Assembly: GCF_000168975.1 (NCBI RefSeq)
Contig: NZ_AAUW01000004.1
Location: forward strand, 62,001-126,000
DNA: 64,000 nt
Origin: Roseibium aggregatum IAM 12614
GTDB lineage: Bacteria > Pseudomonadota > Alphaproteobacteria > Rhizobiales > Stappiaceae
Direction: 5' to 3'
Below, piece after piece: positions 18,191 through 25,982 of this stretch. Both the position numbers and the translations under genes were made by a program. How positions within the stretch are numbered: the stretch's first letter is position 1; every line of letters starts with the position of its first letter. Below the pieces are notes generated by a model that did not search any database, was not told where the DNA came from, and was given only the letters and a program-made list of their open reading frames with translations.

Positions 18191-18616
18191 ATGATTTCCA
18201 TCGAAACACCGCTCGCGAGACGGAAGCGTATTCCGCTGACCCCTCTGATCGATGTCATTTTCATCCTGATCATGTTCTTCCTGCTGTCGTCCACCTTCGG
18301 CGTCTGGCGTCCCTTGGATGTGGCTCTTGGTGGCGGCGCTCCGGCCGGGGGTACAGAAACCCAAAAGCCTGCAAGCGTGGCTGCCGTTCTGATCGTGGTA
18401 AAGGCAAGACCAGGTTCCGATGGAACTGCACTCACGGTCAACGGCCGCGATATGGTTCTCGCCGATCTGACGGAGGAATTGAACCGCCTGGCTGAAGCCG
18501 GGGCGAGGGATGCCGTTCTCTTGCCTGCCAGGGGAACGGACTTCCAGCTGGTTGTGCGCATACTGGACGAAGCCCGCAATTCAAAACTGACAAGTGTTCG
18601 TCTGCATCTTGACTGA
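18191..18616 (+). CDS. exbD: ExbD/TolR-type biopolymer transport protein
   Basis: The 141-residue protein carries the canonical ExbD membrane segment, TPLIDVIFILIMFFLLSSTF, including the conserved proton-handling aspartate in PLIDV. A periplasmic domain of about 95 residues follows. Unlike the exbD-like gene at 14238 it keeps the key aspartate, so it is probably the active partner of the ExbB at 16382-17059. It is transcribed divergently from the DUF1036 gene, with 144 bases between the two starts. Confidence 0.9.
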   Translation: MISIETPLARRKRIPLTPLIDVIFILIMFFLLSSTFGVWRPLDVALGGGAPAGGTETQKPASVAAVLIVVKARPGSDGTALTVNGRDMVLADLTEELNRLAEAGARDAVLLPARGTDFQLVVRILDEARNSKLTSVRLHLD

Positions 18617-18681
18617 CAAAGGTTGCTTTCCTGCCAAAGCCGAATAACGCGGAGTGAGCGATACTACGCGCCAGCAAAGAA

Positions 18682-18710
18682 AACGGTCCGGTTTTTGAGA
18701 CCGGACCGTT
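18682..18710. terminator. Bidirectional intrinsic terminator
   Basis: An 11-bp perfect stem (AACGGTCCGGT / ACCGGACCGTT) with a 7-base loop lies between the ends of the convergent exbD and caspase-like genes. The leftward side is followed by TTTTCTTT and the rightward side by a weaker T-rich run, so it can serve both genes. Confidence 0.8.
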
Positions 18711-18741
18711 CTGATTTGGCTGGTGGTAATGTGGTCTCGGA

Positions 18742-20310
18742 TCAGCGGCCAATAGCTCCGCCGATGATGCCACCCACAACACCACCAATGAAGGCTGCAC
18801 CAGCCGGGTTGAAGCTACCACCGTTGTTGTTGTTATTGTTCGCACGGTGAGTGGTGGTGTTGTTGGTGCGGCGGGTGGAGGTTGCACTGCGTGAGGCGCT
18901 TGCGGCAGCCTGCTGCTTGCGGTTCACTTCAGCCTGGTAAACCGAATACTGGGTTGCTGTCTGTGCGGTCAGCAAGGCGTATTGGGCGGCGGTGAAGTAA
19001 CCGGTGGCGACGATGCCGTTAGCAGCCTGCCAGGCACTTACACCAGCGCGGGTTTTCGGGCCGAAGGCACCATCCGGGCGGCCTACATCCTGACCAGCAA
19101 GGTTCAGACGGGTCTGAACTTCGCGGCGGGCAGTCCGGTTCCAGCCGAGGGACGCTTCGGTTTCCTCTGTACCGGGAACGGCCTTTTGCGGGTCCGGAAG
19201 GGTTGCCACAACGCCTGCGGAGCTCGCGGCAGGAGCTGTTGTCGCACCTGGGACGACGGTCGGATTGACCGAAGCGACCTGACTACCAGCTTCAAGCCGC
19301 TTGATGGAGTTGCGCGCGAAATCCGCGAACAGGCCAGACGGGTAGGCGTCCAGGTAAGCCTTGTAGTCTGCAACGGTGTTGCTCGACTTGGCTGTTTCCC
19401 AGATCAGCTTTTCGCGTTCCCAGGCAATCGCGGATTGGCTGGGGGAAGTGCTGACGGCGTTGTTGACGGCCGGCTGCTGGGCAGTCGCAGTTGCAGTGTT
19501 GCCAAGAGATGCAACGGTCGTCGTCGCAGCAGGCACTTCCTGCTTGTTCAGGAAAACTTCACCGATCAACGAGGCATTCACCCACGGGCGCTGCTTCTTT
19601 TCCGTCTCTTCATAGACTTCGCCGGTGACGCGGGTCATGACGGTCTGGATGGAAGCGTTCGGTGTGTCGATGTGCCTGATCAACGCGGAGGTAAAGGGCG
19701 AATTCGCACCGTCGCCATCCAGAGCGACATCGCCTGGGCTCGTGGCGAATGCGATCACGGAGCCTTCGCCGCCGGTTTCCTGGATCTTGATTTCGGCAAG
19801 GCCCGCACCCACGCTGCCGGAACGGCTCGGCCCCATGCGACGCGCGAGCGTGCGTGCCAGCGGGTTGTCACGGCAGGCGTCCAGAAACACCATCTGCACT
19901 TTCACGTCCTTGGACATCTGGCGCATGATGAAGTCGACGGTGATTGTTTCAAAGTCGAGTGAGGTTTCATCCTCAATCGTGGCGTCGATCGGAACCAGAT
20001 GGTTCTGACCGGCGACCTGCAGGCCGTGACCGGCGTAAAACAGAATGGCGATATCTGCGCCATATGCCTTTTTTGCGAAATCCATGACGGATCTGCGCAT
20101 TTCACCGTAAGTCTGGTCCTGTCCGGCAACGACTTCGAAGCCGAGGGCCTTAAGTTTTGCGGCCATCTGTTCGGCGTCATTCGCCGGATTTGGAAGTTGT
20201 ACTGTGTGCTCGTAAGCGCCGTTGCCGAGTACCAGGGCAACGCGCTTAGCCAATGCCGGAGCCGTCCCTGCGAGAATTATTGTCAGCACGGCGATCAATC
20301 GTTTGAACAT
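18742..20310 (-). CDS. Secreted caspase-like (C14) protein with peptidoglycan-binding domain
   Basis: The 522-residue protein has a signal peptide (about 1-21), then a caspase p20-like domain (about 22-240) with the catalytic dyad histidine in FYAGHG (His95) and cysteine in LDACRDNP (Cys146). A linker is followed by a peptidoglycan-binding_1 domain (about 395-445, VQTRLNLAGQDVGRPDGAFG) and an Asn/Gly-rich tail ending in a glycine-zipper-like segment (AAFIGGVVGGIIGGAIG). It is likely a cell-wall-bound periplasmic protease. Its position next to the ExbBD module suggests an envelope role; substrate unknown. Confidence 0.88.
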   Translation of the reverse strand: MFKRLIAVLTIILAGTAPALAKRVALVLGNGAYEHTVQLPNPANDAEQMAAKLKALGFEVVAGQDQTYGEMRRSVMDFAKKAYGADIAILFYAGHGLQVAGQNHLVPIDATIEDETSLDFETITVDFIMRQMSKDVKVQMVFLDACRDNPLARTLARRMGPSRSGSVGAGLAEIKIQETGGEGSVIAFATSPGDVALDGDGANSPFTSALIRHIDTPNASIQTVMTRVTGEVYEETEKKQRPWVNASLIGEVFLNKQEVPAATTTVASLGNTATATAQQPAVNNAVSTSPSQSAIAWEREKLIWETAKSSNTVADYKAYLDAYPSGLFADFARNSIKRLEAGSQVASVNPTVVPGATTAPAASSAGVVATLPDPQKAVPGTEETEASLGWNRTARREVQTRLNLAGQDVGRPDGAFGPKTRAGVSAWQAANGIVATGYFTAAQYALLTAQTATQYSVYQAEVNRKQQAAASASRSATSTRRTNNTTTHRANNNNNNGGSFNPAGAAFIGGVVGGIIGGAIGR

Positions 20311-20780
20311 ATCCTGTCCTCTCGTAGATCAAGGTTGCCTGTCGGTTGCACCGATCTTTACACGAGGTTTTTTGTCCTCTTGAGAGGAACAGGTACCCCG
20401 GCTGGCACTATATTTCTGTAATAAGCGTCACAGGAACGTCAAAATAAGAAAGCTGCCCCTGCAACGATTGAAGCAAGTCCGGAACGAGCCGGTCATGATT
20501 TCACTAAAATCGGCTTCGCATTATAGCTGCTCGGTTCTTAAAAAACCACTTTTCAACGACGGATTGTCACCACTTTTGCACTGCAACAAATTGATTGGTG
20601 GCGAATAGGCAGAACCGGTCTTTAGGTGCCACGAAACTTGAAAAACAATGTCTGTCGATCATCAAGAACAGGTTTGTGACCTGAATCACCCCGGATGGGT
20701 GACGCTCTGGTAATCTGCTTTCGTTGCAAATGTGCGGTTCCGCAAGCTTACGACGCTTGCAGGTGGCGGAGAGAAGACTG
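20311..20780. other. Intergenic region, divergent promoters expected
   Basis: About 470 bases between two divergently transcribed genes. It is more AT-rich than its surroundings. No coding frame with a plausible ribosome site and no strong hairpin was seen. It must hold the promoters of the caspase-like gene and of the cyclase-like gene. Confidence 0.5.
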
Positions 20781-21635
20781 ATGGCTGGAAGAGCAGATAT
20801 CCTCAAACACCTGAAAGCCAAACATATCGGTGTATTCCAGTCCGCAGCCCGGCTCTACAACGTTGCAATTCTTGTGCGGCGGACCAACACCGCATCTCTT
20901 GAGCATATCGGAGAGCCCTACGCCACTCCCAAGCGCCTGGATTGCAAGGCCAAGACTGCGGACTACGATGTCAAACCGATGGGGAGCAGGTGTCCGGACG
21001 CGCAGCGTAAAAGCTTTGCCGGACTGGTCGTTGACCCGAAACTTGCCGGCGAAAAGGCCTTCAAACCGAGCAAATACGCGGATGTCATCGAGGCTTGGAA
21101 CGACTTCAAAAAACAGTTGCGACCGGAAATGGTAACCTTCGAGCAACAAAAAACAATGACGTATGTTCCCCGGGGCGGACTGTATTTTGTCGAGAGGAAC
21201 CCGGAAGACCCGTATTTCGCCTGTGTGAAATTCACATCCAGTTCGCTGATCACCGCGGCAAAATGCGTGCACGGTGACTTTGATCTCTACGGTATCGTCG
21301 ATATGGATGCCCCTCATCAGATCGTCCGCGTGAGGGAAAACCGTTTGGGCGGCAAGCACACACGCTCGCCGAAGTTTTTTGACGTGCAGAATTTTGTCAA
21401 CAGCCGGCTGGGAGCTGCCATGGTCCTTCATGGATCACAGGAGACCTACGCAACGGAGCATAAGGACGACGATCTGGACATATTCTTCCCGAGCGGACGC
21501 GTTGAATACGCTGGTCCGGCAGCGGCAGACATCGAAGCATTCTACAAGAAGGAATTTCCGGGCAGGACGTTGTTCCGCAAGAATGAACCTGCGCTGGATA
21601 TCGAGGGCAGATACATTTCGCCAGGCGCGATCTGA
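20781..21635 (+). CDS. ExoY/oedema-factor-like nucleotidyl cyclase homologue, candidate effector
   Basis: The 284-residue protein has no signal peptide or membrane segment. By memory comparison it matches the catalytic core of the Pseudomonas ExoY/anthrax oedema factor family at three places: a K-x4-K-x-K motif (KRLDCKAK, 51-58) in the position of the ATP-binding KGFSVKGK; a paired-aspartate motif HGDFDLYGI (Asp166, Asp168) in the position of the metal-binding DYDLF; and LHGSQETYATEHKDDDLD (206-223) in the place of the nucleotide-contacting HG/N segment. If active it would make cAMP or another cyclic nucleotide inside a eukaryotic cell after activation. ATG 20781 was chosen for its GGAGAG ribosome site. 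Overall similarity is low, so the call is tentative. Confidence 0.5.
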   Translation: MAGRADILKHLKAKHIGVFQSAARLYNVAILVRRTNTASLEHIGEPYATPKRLDCKAKTADYDVKPMGSRCPDAQRKSFAGLVVDPKLAGEKAFKPSKYADVIEAWNDFKKQLRPEMVTFEQQKTMTYVPRGGLYFVERNPEDPYFACVKFTSSSLITAAKCVHGDFDLYGIVDMDAPHQIVRVRENRLGGKHTRSPKFFDVQNFVNSRLGAAMVLHGSQETYATEHKDDDLDIFFPSGRVEYAGPAAADIEAFYKKEFPGRTLFRKNEPALDIEGRYISPGAI

Positions 21636-21689
21636 CATTCAGCATCTGCTGATGTCGTATGCCAGCTTCTGAACCGGAAGGGAAGAAGT

Positions 21690-21765
21690 TGGCACGCCCA
21701 ACGGGACTCGAACCCGTGTTTCCGCCGTGAAAGGGCGGCGTCCTAGACCGCTAGACGATGGGCGC
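21690..21765 (-). tRNA. tRNA-Glu(TTC)
   Basis: Read on the minus strand the sequence folds as a standard 76-base tRNA with encoded CCA: acceptor GCGCCCA pairs with TGGGCGT (one G-T), the anticodon loop CTTTCAC holds TTC, and the T arm shows GGTTCGAGTCC. Confidence 0.95.
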
Positions 21766-21890
21766 GCGGTCGACGCGGCTGCGTCGTGGGGAGGCTTATA
21801 GGCGGGATTGGATCAGCCCGCAAGAGCCTTTGCGACAATTTTTTGCAAGCCCGGAAACCCGGGCCTGCGCCTGTTGAAAACTGTCCGGTT

Positions 21891-22331
21891 TTACCATTCG
21901 CCGGTATTGGGCATGGAGGCCCAGGGTTCTTTGATTTCAAGCGCTTCACCCTTTTGAAGTAGCTCAAAGGAAATGTTGTCCGGCGAACGGACGAAGGCCA
22001 TGCAGCCATCGCGCGGGGGGCGGTTGATGGTGACGCCCTGTTTCTGCAGGTTCTCGCAGAAATCGTAGATGTTATCGACCTCATAGGCGAGGTGGCCGAA
22101 GTTGCGTCCGCCTGAATAGGTTTCAGGATCCCAGTTATAGGTGAGCTCAAGAAGGGGCGCCGAATTGGCCTTGCCGGCTTCAACGTCGTCGGACCCAGCA
22201 AGAAAGATCAAGGTGAACCTTCCTTTTTCGCTTTCGTGGCGGCGGATCTCCGTCATGCCCATCTTGTTGCAATAAAAATCAAGAGAGTCTTCAATGTTGG
22301 TCACGCGGACCATCGTGTGCAAATAACGCAT
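21891..22331 (-). CDS. gloA: Lactoylglutathione lyase (glyoxalase I)
   Basis: The 146-residue protein is a vicinal-oxygen-chelate fold enzyme that converts the hemithioacetal of methylglyoxal and glutathione into S-lactoylglutathione. Metal ligands expected for the family are present: His5 (RYLHTMVRV), Glu in LLELTYNW, His in FGHLAYEV and Glu in SFELLQ. The length is normal for bacterial GloA. It is divergent from the Sir2 gene with 54 bases between starts. Confidence 0.95.
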   Translation of the reverse strand: MRYLHTMVRVTNIEDSLDFYCNKMGMTEIRRHESEKGRFTLIFLAGSDDVEAGKANSAPLLELTYNWDPETYSGGRNFGHLAYEVDNIYDFCENLQKQGVTINRPPRDGCMAFVRSPDNISFELLQKGEALEIKEPWASMPNTGEW

Positions 22332-22385
22332 GTCCTATCCTTTTCCTCATTCGAGGTGTTTTCCAAACGGGCACCGGACCGGCCG

Positions 22386-23168
22386 ATGAATTGCATTACC
22401 ACCTTGCCCGAAGCTCAACGCTTTGTGGCACAGTTCAAAGTCGGTTCCTACCGGCAGATCGTTGCCCTGACCGGGGCGGGAATATCGACGGAATCAGGAA
22501 TTCCGGATTTCCGCTCACCCGGCGGGATATGGTCCAAACGTCAGCCTGTTCAATACCAGGACTTCGTCGACGACGAGGACAGCCGCCTGGAAGACTGGGA
22601 CAGACGCCTGGAAGACTGGGACAGACGCTCTGAAATGATGGACTATTTTTGCAAGGCCGAACCGAACGCGGCACACTTTGCTCTCACGACTCTGGCTCGG
22701 TCCGGAAAGCTCGTCTGCCTCATTACGCAGAATGTTGATGGTCTGCACCAGCGTGCCGGGTTTCCGGATGACTTGCTTGTCGAGATTCACGGCAACTCGA
22801 CATTCGCCTCCTGTCTGTCCTGCGGCGCTCGGGCCGAGCTGGAAGCACAGAAGCCGGCTGTTGATGCGGGGGAAAGTCCGAGATGTTCTCAATGCGACGG
22901 ACTGTTGAAGGCCGCGGTCATCAGTTTTGGTCAGCAGATGCCGGAACGCGAGCTTCAGCGGGCTGCTGAAGCGGCGTCAGCTTGCGATCTGTTTCTGGTG
23001 CTGGGGTCTTCACTGGTTGTGCACCCGGCCGCGCAATTGCCAGCCGTCGCAGTGCAATCAGGTGCCGAACTGGTGATTCTCAACGGTCAGGAGACGCCGC
23101 TCGATTCTTATGCGTCAACAATCGTTCGCACGCCTTTGGCACAAACATTTGCTGGATTTGGCGAATAA
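22386..23168 (+). CDS. Sir2-family NAD-dependent protein deacylase
   Basis: This 260-residue sirtuin has the NAD-binding motif GAGISTESGIPDFRSPGG, the catalytic TQNVDGLHQRAG and HGN motifs, a four-cysteine zinc site (CLSC and CSQC) and GSSLVVHPA. It removes acyl groups from lysine using NAD. A perfect 21-base tandem duplication in the segment after PDFRS doubles RLEDWDR. ATG 22386 gives the usual N-terminus; the open frame upstream overlaps gloA and is not used. Confidence 0.92.
   Translation: MNCITTLPEAQRFVAQFKVGSYRQIVALTGAGISTESGIPDFRSPGGIWSKRQPVQYQDFVDDEDSRLEDWDRRLEDWDRRSEMMDYFCKAEPNAAHFALTTLARSGKLVCLITQNVDGLHQRAGFPDDLLVEIHGNSTFASCLSCGARAELEAQKPAVDAGESPRCSQCDGLLKAAVISFGQQMPERELQRAAEAASACDLFLVLGSSLVVHPAAQLPAVAVQSGAELVILNGQETPLDSYASTIVRTPLAQTFAGFGE
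22584..22625 (+). repeat. 21-bp perfect tandem duplication inside the sirtuin gene
   Basis: Positions 22584-22604 and 22605-22625 are identical and in frame, encoding two copies of RLEDWDR. Because the unit is a multiple of three the reading frame is kept. Confidence 0.95.
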
Positions 23169-23321
23169 AGGCACTGATTTCCGTAAATGGTCTGTGGTTA
23201 GTCCGACAATTTTCCTTCTCGCAAGAAAGCGCAATGTTATCCTTTTGTTAGGAATCAGCTGGCTGGTGAGTCGAATTTGCCTTCAGCTTAATGATGCGGA
23301 CCAGAGACGGGACAAAAGGCT

Positions 23322-23903
23322 ATGGGGGTCAAAACCGCACGGGAACCCCGCGCACTCGAAACATTGACGGACGAAGTTGCTGTCGATGTACTTGAGATCG
23401 CCGGAACGATTAAGTGGTTCGACGTCGGAAAAGGATATGGCTTCATCGTGCCGGACAGCGGCGACGGCGATATCCTTTTGCACGTCACCTGCCTCAGACG
23501 GGACGGGTACCAGACCGCTTACGAAGGCGCGCGCGTCGTGTGTGAAGTGCTCGACCGGCCACGTGGGCTTCAGGCCTTTCGCATTCTGTCGATGGACGAA
23601 AGCACGGCGACGCACCCCTCGCAGCTACCGCCATCGCGTACCCATGTTCAGGTTGTTCCCGAAGGCGGTTTCGAAAAAGCGACCGTGAAATGGTTCAACC
23701 GCGTCAAGGGCTTCGGGTTCCTGACCCAGGGCGAGGGGTCGGAAGATATCTTCATCCACATGGAAACGCTGCGCCGTTTCGGTATCACCGAGTTGCGTCC
23801 AGGCCAGGATGTTCTGGTGCGTTTCGGGGAAGGCCCTAAGGGTCGTATGGCAGCCGAAATCCGGCCGATGGGCACGGGCACGCACATACCCGCCTCCCAC
23901 TGA
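23322..23903 (+). CDS. Double cold-shock-domain protein
   Basis: The 193-residue protein carries two cold-shock domains: about residues 26-90 (GTIKWFDVGKGYGFIVPD, then LLHVTCLRR) and about 116-183 (ATVKWFNRVKGFGFLTQG, then IFIHMETLRRFG). Each has the RNP1-like KG(Y/F)GF motif and an RNP2-like (L/F)(L/I)H motif, so it should bind single-stranded RNA or DNA as an RNA chaperone. The duplicated layout with a flexible linker is typical of alphaproteobacteria. A strong terminator follows the stop. Confidence 0.93.
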   Translation: MGVKTAREPRALETLTDEVAVDVLEIAGTIKWFDVGKGYGFIVPDSGDGDILLHVTCLRRDGYQTAYEGARVVCEVLDRPRGLQAFRILSMDESTATHPSQLPPSRTHVQVVPEGGFEKATVKWFNRVKGFGFLTQGEGSEDIFIHMETLRRFGITELRPGQDVLVRFGEGPKGRMAAEIRPMGTGTHIPASH

Positions 23904-23935
23904 TGTCTCGTTTCCGCCATTTTGCGCATCGACTC

Positions 23936-23963
23936 GGCCGGACATGATCCGGCCCTTTTTTTT
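23936..23963 (+). terminator. Intrinsic terminator of the cold-shock gene
   Basis: A perfect 7-bp stem GGCCGGA/TCCGGCC with a 5-base loop is followed by C and a run of T, 33 bases after the cold-shock gene stop. Confidence 0.9.
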
Positions 23964-24073
23964 GCCGACCTTCAGCCGATCTGTTTCGGCTGGCGGGAAA
24001 TGGTATTGAGATCTGACCATTGACCGCCAATCTTTCAATGCGGTTCGGCCGTGTCTTTCAGGAAGTTTCCAGA

Positions 24074-24559
24074 ATGCGTGCTCTCTTTCTGTTCCTCTCG
24101 ATTTTTGCTGCAACGCTTTGGATTTCCTTGTCGGGTTCTGCAGGGCCCGCGATGGCTCAGGAGCCGCAAAGGAACCTGCCGGTAGAAGATCTTGTCATTC
24201 AGTCCGGTGACAAGGAGCACAGGTTCGAGGCTGAAGTCGCAGCGACGGACAAACAGCGGTCGATGGGTTTGATGTTCCGAAAAGAAATGCCGGAAAAACG
24301 CGGCATGCTGTTTCTGTTCGAAGGAGAGGGTGACCGCTATTTCTGGATGAAAAACACACCGCTGCCGCTCGACATCATTTTCATCGACGCTCGCGGCGGT
24401 ATCGTCAGCATCGCGGACAACACCACACCGTTTTCCGAAGACGTAATCCCCTCAATCGGCCCGGCGAAATTCGTGTTCGAGATTAATGCCGGTCTGGCGG
24501 AAAAACTTGGCATTTCTGCAGGCGACAGGGTCATCAGTCCGTCGATGGGGCTGGAATGA
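24074..24559 (+). CDS. DUF192 family exported protein
   Basis: This is a 161-residue protein with a signal peptide (about 1-28, ending PAMA). The DUF192 domain follows, with the family signatures TDKQRSMGLMFRKEM, YFWMKNTPLPLDIIFID and IVSIADNTTPF. Function is unknown for the family. ATG 24074 was chosen because the signal peptide begins there; the frame is open to 24020. Confidence 0.92.
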   Translation: MRALFLFLSIFAATLWISLSGSAGPAMAQEPQRNLPVEDLVIQSGDKEHRFEAEVAATDKQRSMGLMFRKEMPEKRGMLFLFEGEGDRYFWMKNTPLPLDIIFIDARGGIVSIADNTTPFSEDVIPSIGPAKFVFEINAGLAEKLGISAGDRVISPSMGLE

Positions 24560-24650
24560 GTCTGCGGGAAATCAGTCCAGAAGATGAGGCCAGCCCGTCC
24601 ACGCATCATTAGCCTGTCCACAATCATCCGGATAAGCGGTTGCTTCTCCC

Positions 24651-24679
24651 TTGACGAATGCGGCCCTTGGGGATACACC
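24651..24679 (+). promoter_or_regulatory. Likely promoter of the truncated tRNA-Pro
   Basis: TTGACG (24651-24656), a 17-base spacer and TACACC (24674-24679) lie 13 bases before the tRNA-Pro 5' end. This looks like the gene's native promoter. Confidence 0.4.
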
Positions 24680-24692
24680 CCCAAAAATCAAT

Positions 24693-24731
<39 letters not shown>

Positions 24732-24837
24732 GTTTTTCCGCCTAAAGCCGCAAATCCCTGACAAAACTCACGAAAATACGCTGAGAGAGACCCGTGTTAG
24801 GGGGAGTTCGGGACTATTTCGGGATGTCGGGAGCGCC

Positions 24838-25161
24838 TCAGTCAGCTTCGAAGTAGCTCACCTGAGAGTGTTCGTCTTTGCCGGCATAAACAGGTTCACC
24901 GCGAAGCACACCTCGATTGGTCGTACAGATCTTATAGAGATTGTCACAGTCAAAAATTGCACAGACCGGTTCGTCTCCGGTTCCATAGTGCCCAGGCAAA
25001 TGACCTCCTACGTAGCATTCCATCTGCATTCCGTTGTGCCTCCATGAAAGTGAAGCTATGCGTCGTTCCTGGTGAGGCGCAGCAACGAACTGTCTTATCT
25101 TCTCGTATACCTCCTCCGAATGCTCACGGTCATTTGCAGCTGGGACAAAAAATTTAACCAT
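24838..25161 (-). CDS. Hypothetical protein
   Basis: A 107-residue soluble protein that I do not recognise. It has a central segment MECYVGGHLPGHYGTGDEPV and two nearby cysteines (FDCDN, KICTTN). It is the last of four small leftward genes between the tRNA remnant and the large nuclease-like gene. The tight spacing suggests one operon transcribed from about 25.9 kb. Confidence 0.55.
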   Translation of the reverse strand: MVKFFVPAANDREHSEEVYEKIRQFVAAPHQERRIASLSWRHNGMQMECYVGGHLPGHYGTGDEPVCAIFDCDNLYKICTTNRGVLRGEPVYAGKDEHSQVSYFEAD

Positions 25162-25177
25162 CGATCAGCTCCAATCC

Positions 25178-25429
25178 TCAAAACGCGGCAAAAGAGGGCG
25201 CTGCCATGGCCCCGGCCTGGCAAAGGGCCGCGATAGCAGCGCATAAAGCCCCGACAGCGCTTCGAAAACTTTGATTGCGCAACTTGTCGCCAAGCTCCTG
25301 CGCGGTACCGCCAATGCCTCCATATCCGCTGTTGATTTCTTTTGGAAGCCTCACCACGGCCGACCAAAACCAGAAAAACGCCGCGAGTACAGCGAATTTC
25401 ACTGAAGACCAATTCAAAATCTCAACCAC
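25178..25429 (-). CDS. Small membrane protein
   Basis: An 83-residue protein with one hydrophobic segment near the N-terminus (VKFAVLAAFFWFWSAVVRL) and a second near the C-terminus (AVGALCAAIAALCQAGAMAA). No family recognised. It lies in the small leftward cluster beside the large nuclease-like gene; small membrane proteins beside such genes are sometimes effectors, but nothing in this sequence proves that. Confidence 0.5.
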   Translation of the reverse strand: MVEILNWSSVKFAVLAAFFWFWSAVVRLPKEINSGYGGIGGTAQELGDKLRNQSFRSAVGALCAAIAALCQAGAMAAPSFAAF

Positions 25430-25447
25430 TGGATAGCCTTTAATGTC

Positions 25448-25672
25448 CTATTTGTTATTTGAAGCCCTGTCTTTCAGACTCTCGATGACCGGTTGTATCT
25501 CCGCTAGTTTTCGGCGCGTTTCGATCAGGTCTTTTTCGGTGGTTTCAACTTGGTTTCCATCTGTGTTTAGAGACCAAAACTTTGCACGCCCTTCTTCGAT
25601 CTCATTGATGAGGTCGATGCAATTTGCTTCCTCCTTTTCGAGAAAAGCTATGAGAGCTAAGAGGGTAGCCAT
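25448..25672 (-). CDS. Small coiled-coil hypothetical protein
   Basis: A 74-residue charged protein with a likely helical hairpin (FLEKEEANCIDLINEIEEG and TTEKDLIETRRKLAEIQPVI). Family unknown. Part of the four-gene leftward cluster. Confidence 0.5.
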   Translation of the reverse strand: MATLLALIAFLEKEEANCIDLINEIEEGRAKFWSLNTDGNQVETTEKDLIETRRKLAEIQPVIESLKDRASNNK

Positions 25673-25699
25673 CTATTCGTTTCCTTTGACAAATGCGTT

Positions 25700-25909
25700 T
25701 TATTTCTGCGGGAAATCGACGGAGCGACATAAGTCAATAAGGTAGACACTTTCCTGGGCCTCTAGGAAGTTCTGATCCTCTTGATTCCGAACGGGAGCGG
25801 TTCTGGCACTTTCCACACCAATTCTTGTGATGAGGCCAAAAAAAGCTCTTGTTGTGTTTTCAGCGATGGGTTGCAGCATTACAATTTCAGAAATGTAATT
25901 TGAGTTCAA
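25700..25909 (-). CDS. Small hypothetical protein
   Basis: A 69-residue protein of unknown family, first gene of the leftward cluster and divergent from the large gene at 25983 with 73 bases between starts, a space that should hold both promoters. Confidence 0.4.
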   Translation of the reverse strand: MNSNYISEIVMLQPIAENTTRAFFGLITRIGVESARTAPVRNQEDQNFLEAQESVYLIDLCRSVDFPQK

Positions 25910-25982
25910 CCGCTCGAAAATACTGACCGGAACGGCGTCGGCGCCGAAGAACTGCTATTAAGGAAGTGAATATTCGCAGCCA

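Noticed and set aside
24800..24835. Three TCGGGA-like repeats after the tRNA remnant as integrase arm sites
   Set aside because: Short and imperfect with only three copies; too little to support a site call.
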